Below, one piece after another: positions 18,448-28,106 of a stretch of 64,000 nucleotides of DNA. Positions within the stretch are counted from its first letter, which is position 1. Every line of letters begins with the position of its first letter. A model generated the notes under the pieces. The model did no database searches and was not told the origin of the DNA. It saw nothing but the letters and a program-made list of their open reading frames with translations. Source of the stretch: Pectobacterium actinidiae (GTDB lineage Bacteria > Pseudomonadota > Gammaproteobacteria > Enterobacterales > Enterobacteriaceae); contig NZ_JRMH01000001.1 of assembly GCF_000803315.1 (NCBI RefSeq), positions 1,302,001-1,366,000 on the forward strand, in the 5' to 3' direction. Position numbers and translations under genes: made by a program.

Positions 18448-19674
18448 ATGTGTAAAATTCATCCTAAGCTTAATCTTTTTTTTAATATTATTGCAACAAT
18501 AATCACTCAGGCAAGCTCAATTGTAGTCGGAGTGGTACTCACGCCATTATTAATTAACCGATTGAGCAAGGATGAATACGGGCTTTATGTATCAGGTGTT
18601 TCTCTATCCAGTTTTTGTTTCGTGCTCCTTGATTTGGGTATGGCTCTTTACTTAATTAAAGAAGTCTCTGTAAATAGAGATAACAAGCCTTATATTGGTA
18701 AGATATTATCTGCGTCATTTATTATAAAAGTCCCACTTTTGTTAATAAGCTTTTTTGTATTTGTTTTTTTTGCTCCTCCTAATCATATTATTAGTTATGC
18801 TGTCCCATTTTGGTTGTTTTTAGTGGCGATATCACTACAGCCCAACTGGCTTTTTTCCGGAATTGAAGCTCTGAAAGTAATAACGATGGTAACAATTATT
18901 ACCAAGGTTATGATGTTGGGAATAGTGTTCTTTTTTGTCAAAACATCAGAAGATTTCTCTATTGTAACTTATGCATTTAGCCTTTCTGCCGTTGCGTGTA
19001 TGTTATTTTCTTTGTTTTACAGCAAATTTAAAGGATATACATTTTACCCGTGTAGCCGTAACGACATCAGGGATATATTAAAAAATGCAATGGGTTTCTA
19101 TGCACCACGAATTCTGGTTGCCATGTATACCCAAGCGTCGGTATTTATTGTATCGCGTGTTGCTGGTACTAGCGAAGCAGCTGTTTACGCAGTTGCTGAT
19201 CAGTTTTATAAATTAGGGCAAATGGTTATTGCTGCTGTAACGCAAGCATTTTATCCGTTTATGGTTTTTAGGAAAGAAGTTCGTTTTTTGTTAATTACCT
19301 GTGGGGCTATTCTAAGTGCAGCTATTGTCACTTGTTTTTTATTGTGGGGATGGGTAGATCAAGTTATTTTTTGGTATGTTGGGGAAGGGTTTGAAACCGC
19401 AGCTATTCTCGTAAAAATATTTATGATAACGTGCCTGTTTGTTGTTCCGTCCTCTTTTCTAGGATTTCCTTTATTAGGCAGCTTGGGATTCCATAAAGTA
19501 GCGAATAAGACACTTATGATTGGTGCTTCTTTATATTCTGTAGGATTAGCAACACTATATAGTATTGGGCATATAACAGCCTTATATATTGCATTGTTAA
19601 CTTTTTCCTCTGAGTTGGCCGTGTTTTTTTTAAGAGCATATAAATCTTATGTGATCTTGAAAAAAAATAACTAG
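18448..19674 (+). CDS. wzx: Lipid-linked repeat-unit flippase Wzx
   Basis: 408 residues with about 12 hydrophobic segments from residue 8 onward, in the MATE/PST (polysaccharide transport) pattern. Early residues include LTPLLINRLSKDEYGLY, typical of Wzx. It would move undecaprenyl-linked repeat units across the inner membrane. The gene is strongly AT-rich compared with the core genome. It stands between the CMP cassette and the first glycosyltransferase. The family is clear from topology; the substrate is unknown. Confidence 0.82.
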   Translation: MCKIHPKLNLFFNIIATIITQASSIVVGVVLTPLLINRLSKDEYGLYVSGVSLSSFCFVLLDLGMALYLIKEVSVNRDNKPYIGKILSASFIIKVPLLLISFFVFVFFAPPNHIISYAVPFWLFLVAISLQPNWLFSGIEALKVITMVTIITKVMMLGIVFFFVKTSEDFSIVTYAFSLSAVACMLFSLFYSKFKGYTFYPCSRNDIRDILKNAMGFYAPRILVAMYTQASVFIVSRVAGTSEAAVYAVADQFYKLGQMVIAAVTQAFYPFMVFRKEVRFLLITCGAILSAAIVTCFLLWGWVDQVIFWYVGEGFETAAILVKIFMITCLFVVPSSFLGFPLLGSLGFHKVANKTLMIGASLYSVGLATLYSIGHITALYIALLTFSSELAVFFLRAYKSYVILKKNN

Positions 19675-19708
19675 CTTCACGGGTAATGCTTTTATAGAGA
19701 GATTTTAC

Positions 19709-20962
19709 ATGCAAAGTAAATTTAAAAAATATAAAGACTATAAAGAGAAATTATCTTTTTTTTATAGAGGATACCCTATAGAAAAAATTCTTTCTGTCGA
19801 AATTGCTTCTATTGCTTATGGTATGAGGAAATTTCGATTGAGAATATTGTGGGGTTTTTTCTCGTCGAGGAAAATTGTTTTTCCTGAGCTAAGAGAAAAT
19901 GATGTATTATACTCTATGGGGAATTATAATCGGACGGATTATTATGAGTTACTTGGCTATGTTCGTCAGCATGTACCTGGGAATATAGTTGATGTAAATA
20001 AAAGTAAGCGAACTATAAAACTAAGTTTGAGTAATGTATTTACAGCACTAACACACGTTTTTAAAAAAGGAAAAGGAATAAAATTACAAGAAAAGATAAT
20101 GCTTGCGATATCTTATACATATATTATGAACTATATCGATGATATAGAAAAAAATACTAATTCTTTGCCTGGAGCTTATGTGTCATTTTGCAGTTCTCAT
20201 ATAAACGAGGCTGTTATAGACCTATATTTTCAACAAAGATATATTCCAACATTTACTCTTCAGCATGGATTGTATTTCATTTTTAAGAACTCCCCGATTG
20301 ATGCTATTTCATATGAAAATTTTATTTCTAAAAAATTGCTTTGTTGGGGGGAATATACAAAAATGGAATTTTTACGTTATGGGATTTCTAAGGAAAGATT
20401 AGTTGTTGCCGGTTATCCTGGTTTGGTTAAACCTCTTCACCTAAAATATAGTGAAAAGGGTGAGTTCAGACTTTTAATTTTACTTTCCCGATACTCATTT
20501 CACAAAAATAATATTAAAATCCTAGAAATGGTATCAGATTTAAAAGAAAAAATATCTGGCATGAAAGTTTTTGTAAAAATGCATCCATCATTAAATAAAT
20601 CAGATTATAAAACTCTATTTGATAATTATTGTTTTATTGAATGTGAAAATAAAACAATCTCTTCTTTGCTTGAATCATCTCATTTTGATATGACAATTTC
20701 ATATAATAGTACTGCATATTATGATAGCTATCTGAATAATTGCGTGAGTTTACGTTATATTGATCGTGATTTTGATGGAAGTATTTCTGTCATGGATGAC
20801 AGTTTCAATGATAGTGTAACTTTGTTAGAGAAATTAGAGTTTTTTAGAAATGAAATGACCTTAAAGTCTTTTTGGGAAGATGTTGAAAGACGTTTAGAGT
20901 TTATAGTTGGTTATAAAATAAATAACTACAAAAGTGAAATAAACAACTCGATGCTAAGTTAA
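19709..20962 (+). CDS. Predicted GT-B glycosyltransferase (CMP-sugar/sialyl-type candidate)
   Basis: 417 residues, mostly soluble, AT-rich. Visible motifs are FTLQHGLYF near 185, VVAGYPG near 232, FVKMHPS near 287 and ISYNSTAYYDSYLNN near 330. The HG, HP and SST-like motifs recall bacterial polysialyl-/sialyltransferases, Kdo transferases and CDP-glycerol transferases. Given the CMP-sugar cassette just upstream, it could transfer the CMP-activated acid, but this rests on context. No signal peptide or membrane helix. Confidence 0.5.
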   Translation: MQSKFKKYKDYKEKLSFFYRGYPIEKILSVEIASIAYGMRKFRLRILWGFFSSRKIVFPELRENDVLYSMGNYNRTDYYELLGYVRQHVPGNIVDVNKSKRTIKLSLSNVFTALTHVFKKGKGIKLQEKIMLAISYTYIMNYIDDIEKNTNSLPGAYVSFCSSHINEAVIDLYFQQRYIPTFTLQHGLYFIFKNSPIDAISYENFISKKLLCWGEYTKMEFLRYGISKERLVVAGYPGLVKPLHLKYSEKGEFRLLILLSRYSFHKNNIKILEMVSDLKEKISGMKVFVKMHPSLNKSDYKTLFDNYCFIECENKTISSLLESSHFDMTISYNSTAYYDSYLNNCVSLRYIDRDFDGSISVMDDSFNDSVTLLEKLEFFRNEMTLKSFWEDVERRLEFIVGYKINNYKSEINNSMLS

Positions 20963-20980
20963 TGACTTTATGAGGTGTTA

Positions 20981-21628
20981 ATGTTAAAAATAATCGTGAA
21001 ATTCAGACGATTTTATCAAGTTTCTTTTTCTAAAAAAATCCAATTTCTTTTTTTTACTTTAGCTAAAATAAGAGTGTTGTTTTTTTATAAATACCTACTC
21101 AAGTCTTGTGGAAAGAGAAATGTTATTTTAAAACCTATATTTTGGACGCCTGAAAATATTGCGATTGGTGACGATGTTATAATCTTTAACGGTAATAGAA
21201 TTGAAGCTGTTTCAGAGTATGCTAATACTGTTTTTAGTCCAGAAATAATTATAGAAAGTAATGTATCTTTGCAGCAGTATTGTCATATTACTGCTGCAGG
21301 ATGTTTAGTTATAGGCGCTGGGACTAGTGTATTACAGTATGTTGTTATTACTGATATAGACCATGAATATGAATCTTTAGGTATTTCACCATCATTACAA
21401 CCTCTAAGTGTAAAAAAAACAAAAATCGGTAAAAATTGTTTTATTGGTGCTGGTGCGCGTATTCTTGCCGGCACGACATTAGGTGAACACTGTATTGTGG
21501 GTGCAAATGCTGTTGTGAAAGGACATTTTCCCGCGGGATGTGTAATTGCTGGCATTCCAGCAAAAATCATTAAAAGGTACGATCCCATGACAAACTCATG
21601 GTGTGCTGTTGATAAAAATAAGGAGTGA
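20981..21628 (+). CDS. Left-handed beta-helix (hexapeptide) acyltransferase
   Basis: 215 residues from ATG 20981, with GAGG 6 bp upstream. The C-terminal two-thirds shows hexapeptide repeats and the motif GKNCFIGAGARILAGTTLGE, then IVGANAVVKGHFPAG and GIPAKIIKRY. This is the LbH/WbbJ-WcaF class of O-acetyltransferases using acetyl-CoA. It probably O-acetylates the repeat unit in the cytoplasm. It precedes the zinc-finger-like epimerase by 7 bp. Confidence 0.78.
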   Translation: MLKIIVKFRRFYQVSFSKKIQFLFFTLAKIRVLFFYKYLLKSCGKRNVILKPIFWTPENIAIGDDVIIFNGNRIEAVSEYANTVFSPEIIIESNVSLQQYCHITAAGCLVIGAGTSVLQYVVITDIDHEYESLGISPSLQPLSVKKTKIGKNCFIGAGARILAGTTLGEHCIVGANAVVKGHFPAGCVIAGIPAKIIKRYDPMTNSWCAVDKNKE

Positions 21629-21635
21629 ATTAGCT

Positions 21636-22766
21636 ATGTCAAATCGTAATGTTCTGATCTCTGGTGGCGCGGGATTTATTGGTTCCAACTTATCGCTTGC
21701 TTTAATCGATAAAGGGTGGAATGTCACTGTACTGGATAACCTGTCTCCACAGATTCATAGCGACGAATCTCCACTTTACAAGAGCATTGAAGGAAAAGTT
21801 AATTTTATTCAAGGTGACGTTCGTTCAAAAGAAGATTGGAGAAGGGCACTCAAAGGTCAAGATTGTGTCGTGCACTTAGCCGCCGAAACGGGTACTGGCC
21901 AGTCAATGTATCAAATTCAACAATACATTGATGTCAACGTAGGGGGGACAGGGATCTTGTTGGATCTGCTGGCTAATGAACCACATAATGTGTCGCGGTT
22001 GGTCGTTGCATCTTCTCGAGCTATTTACGGAGAAGGCCGTTATTCTTGTGAGAATTGTGGCGAAGTATATCCAGATTCTCGCCATGCAGCGCACATGGAA
22101 GAAAGTGACTTTGAAGTTAAATGCCCTAAATGTGCTAAAAATGTCACCATGATGGCTACGCATGAAGAAAGTAAAATCCACCCTTCTTCTATTTATGGTA
22201 TTACCAAACAGACGCAGGAACAATTAGTTTTGTCCGCAGGGCAAGCCTTAAATATTCCAGCGGTTGCGTTTCGTTATCAGAATGTATATGGTCCAGGGCA
22301 ATCATTGTCTAATCCCTACACTGGCATCCTATCTATTTTCTCTACGCGTATTCGTAATAACAACGATATTCTTATTTTTGAAGATGGGCAAGAAAGTCGT
22401 GATTTTGTCTATATTGACGACGTAGTTAGAGCCACTATCGCTGGTATTGAGAACCCTGCAGCTGCGGGACAAGTTTTTAATGTTGGTGCAGGTGTATCAA
22501 CGGATGTCACAACTGTAGCAACTACGCTAGTTAATGCATATGGCTCTAATGTTAATGTAAGAACAACGGGTAATTTTCGCGTAGGTGACATTCGCCATAA
22601 TATTGCTGATTTGACGAAAATTAAAGAAGTCCTCGGTTTCGAACCTAAGGTTAGCTTTGAAGAAGGTATCAAAGCATTCACTGACTGGGTATTGACTCAA
22701 GAAACACAGACTGACAGTTACGAAGCTAGTATCCAGGAAATGAAAGAAAAAGGACTTTATAAATGA
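21636..22766 (+). CDS. SDR nucleotide-sugar epimerase with four-Cys insertion (dTDP-L-rhamnose 4-epimerase-like)
   Basis: 376 residues from ATG 21636, with AAGGAG upstream; a GTG at 21603 is less likely. It has GGAGFIG at 10-16, the catalytic YGITK (Y187, K191), and an insertion carrying two CxxC pairs (C138/C141 and C163/C166), as in a zinc ribbon. Extended SDRs with this insertion include dTDP-L-rhamnose 4-epimerases, which yield dTDP-6-deoxy-L-talose. With rmlACD nearby that is plausible, but UDP-sugar 4-epimerase activity is possible. The stop overlaps the next start by 4 bp. Confidence 0.65.
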   Translation: MSNRNVLISGGAGFIGSNLSLALIDKGWNVTVLDNLSPQIHSDESPLYKSIEGKVNFIQGDVRSKEDWRRALKGQDCVVHLAAETGTGQSMYQIQQYIDVNVGGTGILLDLLANEPHNVSRLVVASSRAIYGEGRYSCENCGEVYPDSRHAAHMEESDFEVKCPKCAKNVTMMATHEESKIHPSSIYGITKQTQEQLVLSAGQALNIPAVAFRYQNVYGPGQSLSNPYTGILSIFSTRIRNNNDILIFEDGQESRDFVYIDDVVRATIAGIENPAAAGQVFNVGAGVSTDVTTVATTLVNAYGSNVNVRTTGNFRVGDIRHNIADLTKIKEVLGFEPKVSFEEGIKAFTDWVLTQETQTDSYEASIQEMKEKGLYK

Positions 22767-23758
22767 GCTTTTCTGGCCTAAGTATTTTATTTATTGGTAT
22801 TGGTTTCTATGATTATGAGAATGCAATAGTAGAAAGACTTGAACAAAGAGGAAGTTATGTTGACTATTGGGCTGATACGCCCTCGATTTTACGAAAAAAA
22901 CCATGGGGTGGTTTGATATTTAGAATCCCTAATTTGGCTAAATTCTTACAGAAAAGACATGAAGATAAAATATTAGCCAAAATAACTGATAAGAAATACA
23001 ATAAGGTTTTTTTTATCAAGGGTGTTGATATATCTGAAGATTTTATTTTCAAACTTAAGCGAAAACTAGTTGATAGTGATTTTATTTTATATGAATGGGA
23101 CTCTATAGAAAGAAACCCTGTTTTATTAGATAGATTCAAATACTTCGACTATGTGTATTCTTTTGATAGGAAAGATTCTGATGAATACTCTTTTATTAGG
23201 TTTAGACCTTTGTTTTTTAGAAGTACGGAGAAAAATGAAGATATAAAATACGATATCGTTTTTATAGGGTTAATGCATTCCTCTAGATTAGATATTGTTA
23301 GAGTCATTCAAAAGCAGGCGGAAAATTTAAATTTGAACATGTATGTGTATATGACAACGAGTATCTTAACATGGGTGAGATTATTTCTTATAGGTTCTGT
23401 CCAAAATTTACATATTAAAAGTTTAGCATATAAAAAAGTGATAGAGATAAACCGTGCAAGCTTTTGCGTACTAGATCTTCCCCATCCAGAGCAAACTGGC
23501 TTAACTATGCGTACTATAGAGTCTTTAGGGGCGGATATGAAAATTATAACGACAAATAATGACATTCGTAATTATGATTTCTTTGATGAATCTATGATAA
23601 ATATCATTAGTAGTCATTCTCCTGAAATAGATTTATCGTTTTTATCATCTAGAGGAACTGAGAGAGGGTTTAATAAACATAAATACAAATATTCTCTGGA
23701 TTCATGGTTAAATGACGTTTTTAATATAGAAGGGAATGAAAAAAATCACTTATTATAA
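22763..23758 (+). CDS. Putative glycosyltransferase (GT-B, CgeB-like)
   Basis: 331 residues, no membrane segment. The N-terminal half holds a Rossmann-like start (LSILFIGIGFYDYENAIVERL) and the C-terminal half has LDLPHPEQTGLTMRTIESLG, reminiscent of the donor-binding region of CgeB/spore-coat-type GT-B enzymes. It is coupled to the epimerase by an ATGA overlap. I expect it to add one sugar to the lipid-linked repeat unit. The family is a tentative call. Confidence 0.5.
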   Translation: MSFSGLSILFIGIGFYDYENAIVERLEQRGSYVDYWADTPSILRKKPWGGLIFRIPNLAKFLQKRHEDKILAKITDKKYNKVFFIKGVDISEDFIFKLKRKLVDSDFILYEWDSIERNPVLLDRFKYFDYVYSFDRKDSDEYSFIRFRPLFFRSTEKNEDIKYDIVFIGLMHSSRLDIVRVIQKQAENLNLNMYVYMTTSILTWVRLFLIGSVQNLHIKSLAYKKVIEINRASFCVLDLPHPEQTGLTMRTIESLGADMKIITTNNDIRNYDFFDESMINIISSHSPEIDLSFLSSRGTERGFNKHKYKYSLDSWLNDVFNIEGNEKNHLL

Positions 23759-23794
23759 TATTTTACTAATTTTACCACTATACTGAGTCTTTAC

Positions 23795-24997
23795 ATGTAT
23801 ATACCAAATTTAAAAATAAATAATGATAGCTTTGTAGCTGTTCCTTTTATTGTTTTTTTGTTTATTTTATCTCGAATGTTTCCATTAATGTCATATTCAT
23901 GGCTGATGAACATTGCTTTAATTCTCTTCTTCATTTTAAAAGCGCCGCAAATTTTTAGTGGTGTTAAGAATAATTATTTTACTTGTTTTTTTATAATATT
24001 ATTATCAATTCATGGGTTGTATTCTTTATTTTTAAACAATGAACCATCTTTGGTGATTAAATTCTATTTTGTTTTGATTTTTATATTGTTTTCTTATTTT
24101 TGTGCATTTAATTCCTTGTTTGTTGTAAATGCATTTATTTTTATTATGTGTATTCAGGCTATTGTTGTTATATCAATAGCTACTTTTTTGATGGTGGTTT
24201 TTTGGGATGGTAACTATCTTGCTGTAAGGGCTTACTTTATTGATTCTGGGTATGGTGATGTTTATACTTACGGAAATGGATTTTATCGTGTCCAGATTAA
24301 AGGCAATGCGCTACTTCCCTTCGCTTTCATGATTTCAGAAATCCTGCGGTCTTTATATAAAGATAAATATAAGATCACTTCATCTTTACTTTTTGTTTCT
24401 TGTATTTTTGCTGGTAATTTCGCATTTTATATCTCTATTTTTATCTTTATTGTTTTTTCTACTTTTAGAAAAGATAATGATATTTATGGTGTTAACAAGA
24501 AAAAATTTATATTTATTTTAAAACTTGTACTTGGTGTAGTTCTGCTATTTTCTTTGCCATTTATAGCATCGTATACCGTCTCTATTATAGAAATGAAGTC
24601 TTTTGGCTCAGGTTCTTCTCTTGGTATAAGGTTCGATCAATTTTATGTATTGATTTTCGACATGCTAAAAACATGGCATAGCACAATATTTGGCTCGGGT
24701 CTAGGGAATCTAATAAATGTTCAAACAGCAGAAAGAGATTACTCAGATAATATATATTATGAATTGCAAACCTTTTACTTATTAAATCAAATCGGGATTG
24801 TTATTTTTATTTTGTTTATTTTAATAAATTTAATTCTTTCTATTCGTTATGTGAAAAGCAAAAAATTAATTTTTATTTATGTTTTATACTGTATTTATGC
24901 TGTAACAAACCCATATATTTTAGATTCAAATCAAATTGTTGTTATTGTGATTCTATGTACATTAAATAAATTAGGTGTATTTGAAAGTCGCGTATAA
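23795..24997 (+). CDS. wzy: Polysaccharide polymerase Wzy
   Basis: 400 residues with about 11 hydrophobic segments and a longer periplasmic loop in the second half (around residues 265-325, including SLGIRFDQFYVL and the IFGSGLGNL motif). That arrangement is typical of Wzy/O-antigen ligase-type polymerases. It would polymerise repeat units on the periplasmic side. It is the only multi-span candidate besides Wzx in the cassette. Very low GC content. Confidence 0.75.
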   Translation: MYIPNLKINNDSFVAVPFIVFLFILSRMFPLMSYSWLMNIALILFFILKAPQIFSGVKNNYFTCFFIILLSIHGLYSLFLNNEPSLVIKFYFVLIFILFSYFCAFNSLFVVNAFIFIMCIQAIVVISIATFLMVVFWDGNYLAVRAYFIDSGYGDVYTYGNGFYRVQIKGNALLPFAFMISEILRSLYKDKYKITSSLLFVSCIFAGNFAFYISIFIFIVFSTFRKDNDIYGVNKKKFIFILKLVLGVVLLFSLPFIASYTVSIIEMKSFGSGSSLGIRFDQFYVLIFDMLKTWHSTIFGSGLGNLINVQTAERDYSDNIYYELQTFYLLNQIGIVIFILFILINLILSIRYVKSKKLIFIYVLYCIYAVTNPYILDSNQIVVIVILCTLNKLGVFESRV

Positions 24998-25046
24998 TTG
25001 ATTTCTCTATTTTCCTCTATGGTGAGTCATTATTGAAGGTGATATT

Positions 25047-25922
25047 ATGGATGTTATGAATAAAGACAGAATCTATGCGGTATTAGTATTATATAATCCT
25101 GAAAACGAAGTTTTAGATGATTTGTTAATTAACTTTCTATATTGCTCTGATTTTTTTGTGGTTTGTAATAATTCAAATAACGGTTATGTTGCATCATCTA
25201 ACTTTGATAATGTTCACGTTATAAATTTAGGCGAAAACTTAGGAATAGCTGCGGCCCAAAACATTGGTATGAAATGGGCTTTTGAAGATGGTGCCGATTT
25301 TGTTCTACAACTTGATCAAGATAGTATACCAGATTCCAATATGAGTGATGAATTGAAATTATGTTATTATGAAATGAAAGACCATGGTTATAAGATTGGA
25401 TTGATAGGTGCACAGGATTATGATAAATATACAAAAAAAATCAATGTTCCTAGGGTTAATAAGGGGGTTCCTTTATTAAAGGAAAACTACTTAGATGTGA
25501 GTTGTGCTATTAGCTCTGGTAGTCTTATACCCAAAAATGTATATTTAGATGTTGGAGGAATGGATTCTGGATTGTTTATTGATGCAGTCGATTATGAGTA
25601 TTGTTGGCGATTGAAAAACCACGGCTATAAAGTAATTAAAAACAAAAAAGCCTTGATTGCTCATCGATTAGGAGAAGGACGACACCAGCTTTTTCCTATC
25701 GATATTGCTGCTCCTGTTAGATCTTATTATATAACGCGAAATATTTTTTTATTAATTAGAAGGTCCTATGTTCCTCTCTTTTGGAAAATATCTAGCATGA
25801 TAAAACTCCCTATCAGGTTATTTATTTATCCGATTATTCTTTCTCAGGGGGTGAAACGATTCTTCTTTACAGTAAAAGGTATTAAAGATGGTTTTTTGGG
25901 AAAGACAGGCATTGTGAAATGA
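25047..25922 (+). CDS. GT2 glycosyltransferase, probable rhamnosyltransferase
   Basis: 291 residues. The GT-A start YAVLVLYNPENEVL, the GENLGIAAAQNIG loop, and the metal-binding LQLDQDS motif match the rhamnosyltransferase branch of GT2 (RfbF/WbbL-like), which uses dTDP-L-rhamnose. VDYEYCWRLKNHGYKV is the ED/EY-W region of the acceptor side. AAGGTG lies before ATG 25047. Consistent with rmlACD in the same operon. Confidence 0.75.
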   Translation: MDVMNKDRIYAVLVLYNPENEVLDDLLINFLYCSDFFVVCNNSNNGYVASSNFDNVHVINLGENLGIAAAQNIGMKWAFEDGADFVLQLDQDSIPDSNMSDELKLCYYEMKDHGYKIGLIGAQDYDKYTKKINVPRVNKGVPLLKENYLDVSCAISSGSLIPKNVYLDVGGMDSGLFIDAVDYEYCWRLKNHGYKVIKNKKALIAHRLGEGRHQLFPIDIAAPVRSYYITRNIFLLIRRSYVPLFWKISSMIKLPIRLFIYPIILSQGVKRFFFTVKGIKDGFLGKTGIVK

Positions 25923-25961
25923 TTTCTAAATTTGTAGTTTTATTTTAGGTTTTTACTTATC

Positions 25962-26789
25962 ATGAATAATGATTTTAAATTTAGTGTGTTGATGTCTATT
26001 TATAAGAATGAGACACCAGATAATTTTGATGAGTCTTTGGCTAGTTTATTTGAGCAAAAACTAAAGCCTGATGAGGTTGTTATTGTAATTGATGGCCCAG
26101 TTGAAGTTTCGATTTTTGATGTCATAAATAAATGGATGAATTATCTGGATTTAGTAGTTATTCCTCTCAAGGAAAATGTTGGCTTGGGTAAAGCGTTAAA
26201 TGTCGGTCTTGACGTCTGTAAATATGAATTAGTGGCCAGAATGGATACTGATGACATTTCAGAACCTGAAAGATTTTTTAAACAAATAAATCATATGCGA
26301 AACAATCCAGATGTTTTTTTATTGGGTACAAGCGTTGAAGAATATGATGAAAGGATGAAGAACTCATTAGGCATAAAAAAAGTCCCTATTTCTCATAATG
26401 AAGCGCTGCATTTCTCAAAAAAAAGAAATCCATTTAATCACATGAGTGTGATTTTTAAAAAGTCAGCAATAATTAATGTTGGAGGGTATCAGGATCATAA
26501 GTTTATGGAAGATTATAATTTATGGTTAAGAGTTATTGCTGCAGGGTATCATATAGAAAACTTACCAGATGTTCTTTTAAAAGTTAGATTTGACCAAAAG
26601 TCAATTAATAGAAGGAGTGGTTTAAGTTATATTTTGAGTGAAATAAAATTATTTAAGCTCAAGTATAAATTGAAGGCTCAACCCCTTACTCCATTATTAA
26701 TAACATGCTTTTTGAGATGTATTCCTAGAGTTTTGCCTGGTTTTTTATTATCGAAAATATACAAATTTAACAGAAAAAATACATTATAG
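25962..26789 (+). CDS. GT2 family glycosyltransferase
   Basis: 275 residues with SVLMSIYKNETPDNFDESL at the N-terminus, ARMDTDDIS as the DXD-type motif, and MEDYNLWLRVIAAGY as the acceptor-side ED-W motif. This is the common GT2 group that adds Gal, Glc or HexNAc during repeat-unit assembly (for example E. coli WbbD-like enzymes). Donor not predictable from sequence. It ends 8 bp before the final SDR gene. Confidence 0.75.
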   Translation: MNNDFKFSVLMSIYKNETPDNFDESLASLFEQKLKPDEVVIVIDGPVEVSIFDVINKWMNYLDLVVIPLKENVGLGKALNVGLDVCKYELVARMDTDDISEPERFFKQINHMRNNPDVFLLGTSVEEYDERMKNSLGIKKVPISHNEALHFSKKRNPFNHMSVIFKKSAIINVGGYQDHKFMEDYNLWLRVIAAGYHIENLPDVLLKVRFDQKSINRRSGLSYILSEIKLFKLKYKLKAQPLTPLLITCFLRCIPRVLPGFLLSKIYKFNRKNTL

Positions 26790-26797
26790 GAGGGGGT

Positions 26798-27751
26798 ATG
26801 ATTGCTATTGTTGGTGGTTCTGGTTTTATTGGTACTGTATTGGCTATGCGTCTAAAAAAAGAAAATATAAATTTTAAAATATTGGATAAGAATAAATCTC
26901 TGGAGTTTCCTGGTGAGTGGGAATACTGTGATGTTACTGATTTCAATTCTTTGTCTTCTGTTTTAAACGATGTAAGTGCAATAATAAACCTTGCCGCAGA
27001 ACATAAGGACAATGTACATCCTGTTAGTCTATACTATGATGTTAATGTTCTAGGAGCTAAGAATATTTGTGAGGCCGCGGTGGAAAATAATATTAAGAAT
27101 ATTATTTTTACTTCATCTGTTGCGGTCTATGGTTTTGTGGAGAAAGAAACCAGTGAAAATGGAGAATACCATCCATTTAATCACTATGGTAAGTCGAAGT
27201 TAGAAGCTGAATATGTCTATAATGCATGGTTTGATAAATGTGAAGACAATAGACTTATTACTATAAGACCGACTGTGGTTTTTGGTGAGAATAATCGTGG
27301 GAATGTTTATAATTTATTTAGGCAAATAGCGTCAGGTAGATTTTTAATGATTGGATCTGGTGATAATAAAAAATCAATGGCTTATGTGGAAAATATTTCC
27401 GCATTTATTCACTATGTGACAACAAATTTACCAGTTGGAAAATATGTTTTTAACTATGTTGATAAGCCTGATTTTACTATGAATGAGTTGACGGGGATAA
27501 TATCTAAGGCTTTAGGGAAAAAAGAAAATAATGTTAAAGTCCCCTATGCTGTAGGTATGTTAGGTGGCTATATTTTTGACTTTTTAAGTAAAATGACTGG
27601 CAGAGAATTCCCAGTAAGCAGCATTCGTATAAAAAAATTCTGTGCAAGAACGCAATTTAAATCTGACACTATCAGTCATCTTGATTTTGTTGCACCCGTT
27701 CCATTAGCGGAAGGAATTTCAAAAACAGTCAGGAATGAATTTTTAAAGTAA
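26798..27751 (+). CDS. NAD-dependent epimerase/dehydratase-family sugar enzyme
   Basis: 317 residues, extended SDR. It has GGSGFIG at 6-12, INLAAEHKDNV, the Ser of FTSSVAVYG, and YGKSK as the YxxxK pair. It resembles nucleotide-sugar 4-reductases/4-epimerases of O-antigen loci (WbpV/quinovosamine dehydrogenase group), but I cannot fix the substrate. GGAGG lies just before ATG 26798. It is the last gene of the AT-rich cassette. Confidence 0.65.
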   Translation: MIAIVGGSGFIGTVLAMRLKKENINFKILDKNKSLEFPGEWEYCDVTDFNSLSSVLNDVSAIINLAAEHKDNVHPVSLYYDVNVLGAKNICEAAVENNIKNIIFTSSVAVYGFVEKETSENGEYHPFNHYGKSKLEAEYVYNAWFDKCEDNRLITIRPTVVFGENNRGNVYNLFRQIASGRFLMIGSGDNKKSMAYVENISAFIHYVTTNLPVGKYVFNYVDKPDFTMNELTGIISKALGKKENNVKVPYAVGMLGGYIFDFLSKMTGREFPVSSIRIKKFCARTQFKSDTISHLDFVAPVPLAEGISKTVRNEFLK

Positions 27752-28106
27752 TATATAACAATATATGCTATCTCTTTATCAGGAAAAGTCGATACTTGAG
27801 AGCGCTTTGTGGCTGATTGGATGTAATCTAAAGGAATACCCCTTAACCTCCCTGCATACTAAAAAGTTCTGCAGGGATCATTTCTGAAATGTGACATTTG
27901 GCTGAATATTGAGCGTCTTCGGGTGCTCTTTATCGCTAAAAAGCGTTTTTTGCACAGTGCAACAACGTTGATCTGTACAAAATATGGTTACGGGATACAC
28001 CCTAGGGTCATGCGTGCTGTGTGGCATTACCCTCGCAGGGTAAAGATGATCGGCCAGATCAAAACAGTTATCTAGATAAAAACCATTAGATTGAAGAGAG
28101 TCATCC
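27752..28106 (+). other. Spacer between the glycan cassette and galF
   Basis: A 355-bp stretch without a gene. It marks the step back from AT-rich to normal composition. It holds a hairpin at 27849-27877 and a short CGCT/AGCG stem with six T at 27934-27951. A galF promoter probably lies downstream of 27950, but I see no well-matched pair of boxes. Confidence 0.45.
27849..27877 (+). terminator. Hairpin at the end of the polysaccharide cassette
   Basis: An 8-bp perfect stem pairs TCCCTGCA (27849-27856) with TGCAGGGA (27870-27877) around a 13-nt loop, about 100 bp after the last cassette gene. No T run follows it directly. It probably marks the 3' end or a stabilising structure. Confidence 0.4.
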
